Both the position numbers and the translations under genes were made by a program. Positions 24,058 to 24,765 of a stretch of 24,765 nucleotides of DNA are shown here, in pieces; the stretch's first letter is position 1, and the number at the start of each line of letters is the position of its first letter. The stretch lies in the NCBI GenBank assembly GCA_937901055.1, contig CALCGO010000056.1:1-24765 (forward strand), read 5' to 3'. Origin of the DNA: an uncultured Rhodobacterales bacterium (GTDB lineage Bacteria; Pseudomonadota; Alphaproteobacteria; Rhodobacterales; Rhodobacteraceae). Below the pieces are notes generated by a model that did not search any database, was not told the origin of the DNA, and saw only the letters and a program-made list of their open reading frames with translations.

Positions 24058-24765
24058 TTATATGTCTTTCATCAAACGCAGTGCATCATAGATCGCCGCG
24101 TGGGTGTTGCGCGCGGAAACTGCATCTCCGATACGGAAAAGCTGAAACGCTCCGTCTGGGTTGCGAATAATGTGTTGCGGCTGACCATCAATTAAGGCGC
24201 CTTGGTCTACGGCGCCACCATTAGAGGATAGGGGTTTTAGGTCGAAATAGAGGTCAGCCAGCGGTAATGTTCCGTAATTCACCACCACCTGATCATATTG
24301 CGCTTCGTGTGTGTGGTCACTGTAATCGGTGCCGATTGTGGCTGTGAGCTTATTCCCGTCACGGGTTACTTCCAGCAGGCGGCGGGTGACGGTGAACGTT
24401 ACGTCTTTGTCCTGCAAGGCCCGCATGTAAGGGACCAAGTTCATCGCCATGATGTCGGGCGCAAAGACACGATCGGGGGTCATGATCTCGACCTTTGACC
24501 CTGCGTCGGCGGCGATTTCAGCCGCCTGAAGCCCGGGGTGATCGCCGCTTTCGTCGTAGATCAGCACATTTTCAGCCGGCTTAACGTCGCCCGATATGAT
24601 ATCCCAGCTGGTCACAACGTTTGCCTGTTCCGCACCACTTTCGAAAAGCTCGATGTTCGGCATTCCGCCAGTGGCCACAATGACAACATCGGGGGAGAGG
24701 GCCGTTACATCGTCCGCTTCGGCCAAGTATTAAACCGAAATTCGACGTGCCGTGCCGCACATTGC
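24058..24765 (-). CDS. C-terminal part of a second N-demethylase-type flavoprotein; edge-cut, apparent frameshift
   Basis: The 222-residue stretch ending at 24058 is the FAD/NAD(P)-binding C-terminus of the same family as the gene at 21064: SPDVVIVATGGMP, VLIYDESGDHPGLQAAEIAADAG and FQLFRIGDAVSARNTHAAIYDALRLMKD. A TTG at 24726 could be read as a start, but the protein clearly continues: in another minus frame the last 42 nt of the window read QCAARHVEFRFNTW, exactly the expected lead-in to AEADDVTALSPDVV. Joining them needs one extra base at 24723-24725 (GGCC where GGCCC would restore the frame). This is either a real frameshift or a sequencing or assembly error. The FMN and Fe-S domains lie outside the window. 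Its stop is 1 nt from the racemase-family start. Confidence 0.8.

Noticed and set aside
24058..24726. A complete 222-aa free-standing oxidoreductase starting at TTG 24726
   Set aside because: Family-consistent sequence continues upstream in another frame to the window end, so this is a fragment with a frameshift.

Overview
The window looks like a chromosomal segment of a Rhodobacterales (Roseobacter-type) alphaproteobacterium of moderate GC. The imuA-imuB-dnaE2 mutasome cassette, the ectoine-degradation genes with an AsnC-type regulator, the creatinase and the many small-osmolyte catabolic enzymes all fit a marine or osmolyte-scavenging member of that group. No tRNA, rRNA, CRISPR array or intact insertion sequence is visible.

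Layout. (1) 1-817: decayed DNA. It holds a minus-strand remnant of an NAD-dependent epimerase cut by the window edge, then about 370 bp without a gene that contains a perfect 8-bp inverted repeat. (2) 818-6178 (+): imuA-imuB-dnaE2, with overlapping genes, encoding the damage-induced error-prone translesion polymerase system. (3) 6279-9836 (-): a tight ectoine-catabolic operon transcribed doeA > doeB > aminotransferase, divergent from the AsnC/Lrp-type regulator doeX (10018-10485, +). Three ATGCAA-type half-sites lie just upstream of doeX. (4) 10643-11851 (-): a creatinase with all recognised active-site residues, divergent from (5) 12155-16670 (+), a complete Pot/spermidine-type ABC importer (ATPase, binding protein, two permeases). 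(6) 16690-20739 (-): a maleate-isomerase/Asp-Glu-racemase-fold enzyme, a metal-type M24 hydrolase, a PLP ammonia-lyase and an agmatinase-family ureohydrolase. (7) 21064-24765 (-): two FMN/4Fe-4S/FAD demethylase-type flavoproteins flanking a proline-racemase-superfamily enzyme. The distal flavoprotein is cut by the window edge and carries an apparent 1-nt frameshift.

How it may work together. DoeA and DoeB open and deacetylate ectoine, and the aminotransferase passes diaminobutyrate towards aspartate semialdehyde; the dehydrogenase for the last step (doeC/ssd) and an ectoine transporter are not in the window. The second half reads as an island for nitrogen-rich N-methyl or guanidino osmolytes. 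The importer brings in a cationic or zwitterionic compound, creatinase makes sarcosine and urea, the ureohydrolase removes urea from another guanidino compound, and the flavoproteins could N-demethylate sarcosine or N-methyl(hydroxy)proline. The racemase-fold/M24/ammonia-lyase block resembles the eutA/eutD/eutB part of hydroxyectoine loci, so an alternative is a second ectoine-like pathway. These pathway links are inference; the individual family assignments are mostly strong.
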